A stretch of 13,885 nt of DNA from an uncultured Collinsella sp. (GTDB lineage Bacteria; Actinomycetota; Coriobacteriia; Coriobacteriales; Coriobacteriaceae): contig CABSMK010000033.1 of assembly GCA_902478825.1 (NCBI GenBank), positions 1 to 13,885 on the forward strand, in the 5' to 3' direction. A program made the translations under genes and the position numbers. Positions 13,576 through 13,885 of the stretch are shown one piece after another. Below the pieces are notes generated by a model. It saw only the letters and a list, made by a program, of their open reading frames with translations, was not told the DNA's origin and did not search any database. Every line of letters starts with the position of its first letter. Position 1 is the first letter of the stretch.

Positions 13576-13646
13576 TGGCCTAGTGCCATATGAAAGCACG
13601 AGCCGTCGTCTGCATGGACGGCGGACGTAACAGGAGAGGAGCTACG

Positions 13647-13838
13647 ATGGCTGCAGGCAAAACCTTCTATGACATCCTGGGCGTATCCAAGAGCGCCTCC
13701 GACAAAGAGATCAAGAGCGCGTTTCGCAAGCTCGCGCAAAAATATCACCCCGATGCCGGCGGCGACGAGGCCAAGTTCAAGGAGATTAGCGAGGCCTACG
13801 AGACGCTTTCGGACGAGAAGAAGCGCAAAGAGTACGAC
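13647..13838 (+). CDS. dnaJ: DnaJ co-chaperone, N-terminal J domain only (cut at contig end)
   Basis: DnaJ (Hsp40) delivers substrates to DnaK and stimulates its ATPase. Sixty-four residues are genomic: YDILGVSKSASDKEIKSAFR, KYHPD with the HPD motif at 34-36, and the helix IV region ending in KRKEYD. The start at 13647 is fixed by AGGAGAGGA ending 6 nt upstream. The frame appears to continue into LSLIHI and stop at 13859, but those residues come from sequencing adapter (13839 onwards). The gene is therefore truncated by the assembly, not by mutation. Whether it is the dnaJ1 or dnaJ2 type cannot be told from this part; position after grpE favours the stress-operon copy. Confidence 0.95.
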
Positions 13839-13885
13839 CTGTCTCTTATACACATCTGACGCTGCCGACGAATAGAGAGGTGTAG
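13839..13885 (+). other. Illumina Nextera adapter contamination at contig end
   Basis: Bases 13839-13857 are the Tn5 mosaic end CTGTCTCTTATACACATCT. Bases 13858-13871 are the Nextera read-through sequence GACGCTGCCGACGA. Bases 13872-13879, ATAGAGAG, are the reverse complement of the i5 index N/S502 (CTCTCTAT), and 13880-13885, GTGTAG, begin the P5 side. None of this is genomic. The 6-residue end of dnaJ and the minus-strand peptide beginning MYKRQ are translation artefacts. Confidence 0.98.

Noticed and set aside
12663..13853. Minus-strand open frame of 396 codons beginning MYKRQ
   Set aside because: It starts in the Nextera adapter and shadows dnaJ and grpE; MYKRQ is a known kind of adapter-derived peptide start.

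Overview
The window is high-GC DNA from what looks like a gut Coriobacteriia (Actinomycetota), most likely Collinsella or a close relative. This assignment is inferred from base composition, gene content and the dnaK-grpE-dnaJ order; no marker gene settles it. The right end is a contig end: from about 13839 the sequence is Illumina Nextera adapter, not genome.

Layout. (1) 1-2540, minus strand: a small His-rich protein, a NikR-type nickel regulator with a His/Cys-rich N-terminal extension, and hypF ([NiFe]-hydrogenase maturation), which runs off the left edge. A 30-bp-arm palindromic repeat separates nikR from hypF. (2) 2611-3803: thioredoxin (minus, with its own terminator), divergent from a 191-aa protein of uncertain function that resembles a degenerate uracil-DNA-glycosylase fold. 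(3) 3822-5821, minus: an Agr/Com-type two-component system (LytTR response regulator and GHKL histidine kinase) with LytTR-like direct repeats upstream. (4) 6030-10031, plus: a nadA-nadB-nadC-niaR operon for de novo NAD synthesis, with its own 3H-domain repressor. A perfect 19-bp-arm palindrome overlaps its predicted promoter and a strong terminator closes it. (5) 10071-10256, minus: a 2[4Fe-4S] ferredoxin, convergent with the nad operon. (6) 10257-10800: a long non-coding leader region with an imperfect hairpin and the AT-rich dnaK promoter. (7) 10801-13838, plus: dnaK, grpE and the start of dnaJ.

How it fits together. NadB oxidises aspartate to iminoaspartate, NadA condenses it with DHAP to quinolinate, and NadC converts that to nicotinate mononucleotide. 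NiaR is expected to shut the operon down when niacin is available, by binding the palindrome over the promoter. NikR and HypF belong to nickel and hydrogenase biology, and the His-rich small protein may join them. DnaK, GrpE and DnaJ form the Hsp70 chaperone machine.

Most of the window is housekeeping. I see no phage, CRISPR, defence island or clearly novel multi-gene system. The points most worth checking are the NiaR operator/promoter overlap, the metal-binding extension of NikR and its coupled His-rich partner, the short NadB, the DnaK insertion, the possible second start of grpE, and the adapter at the end.
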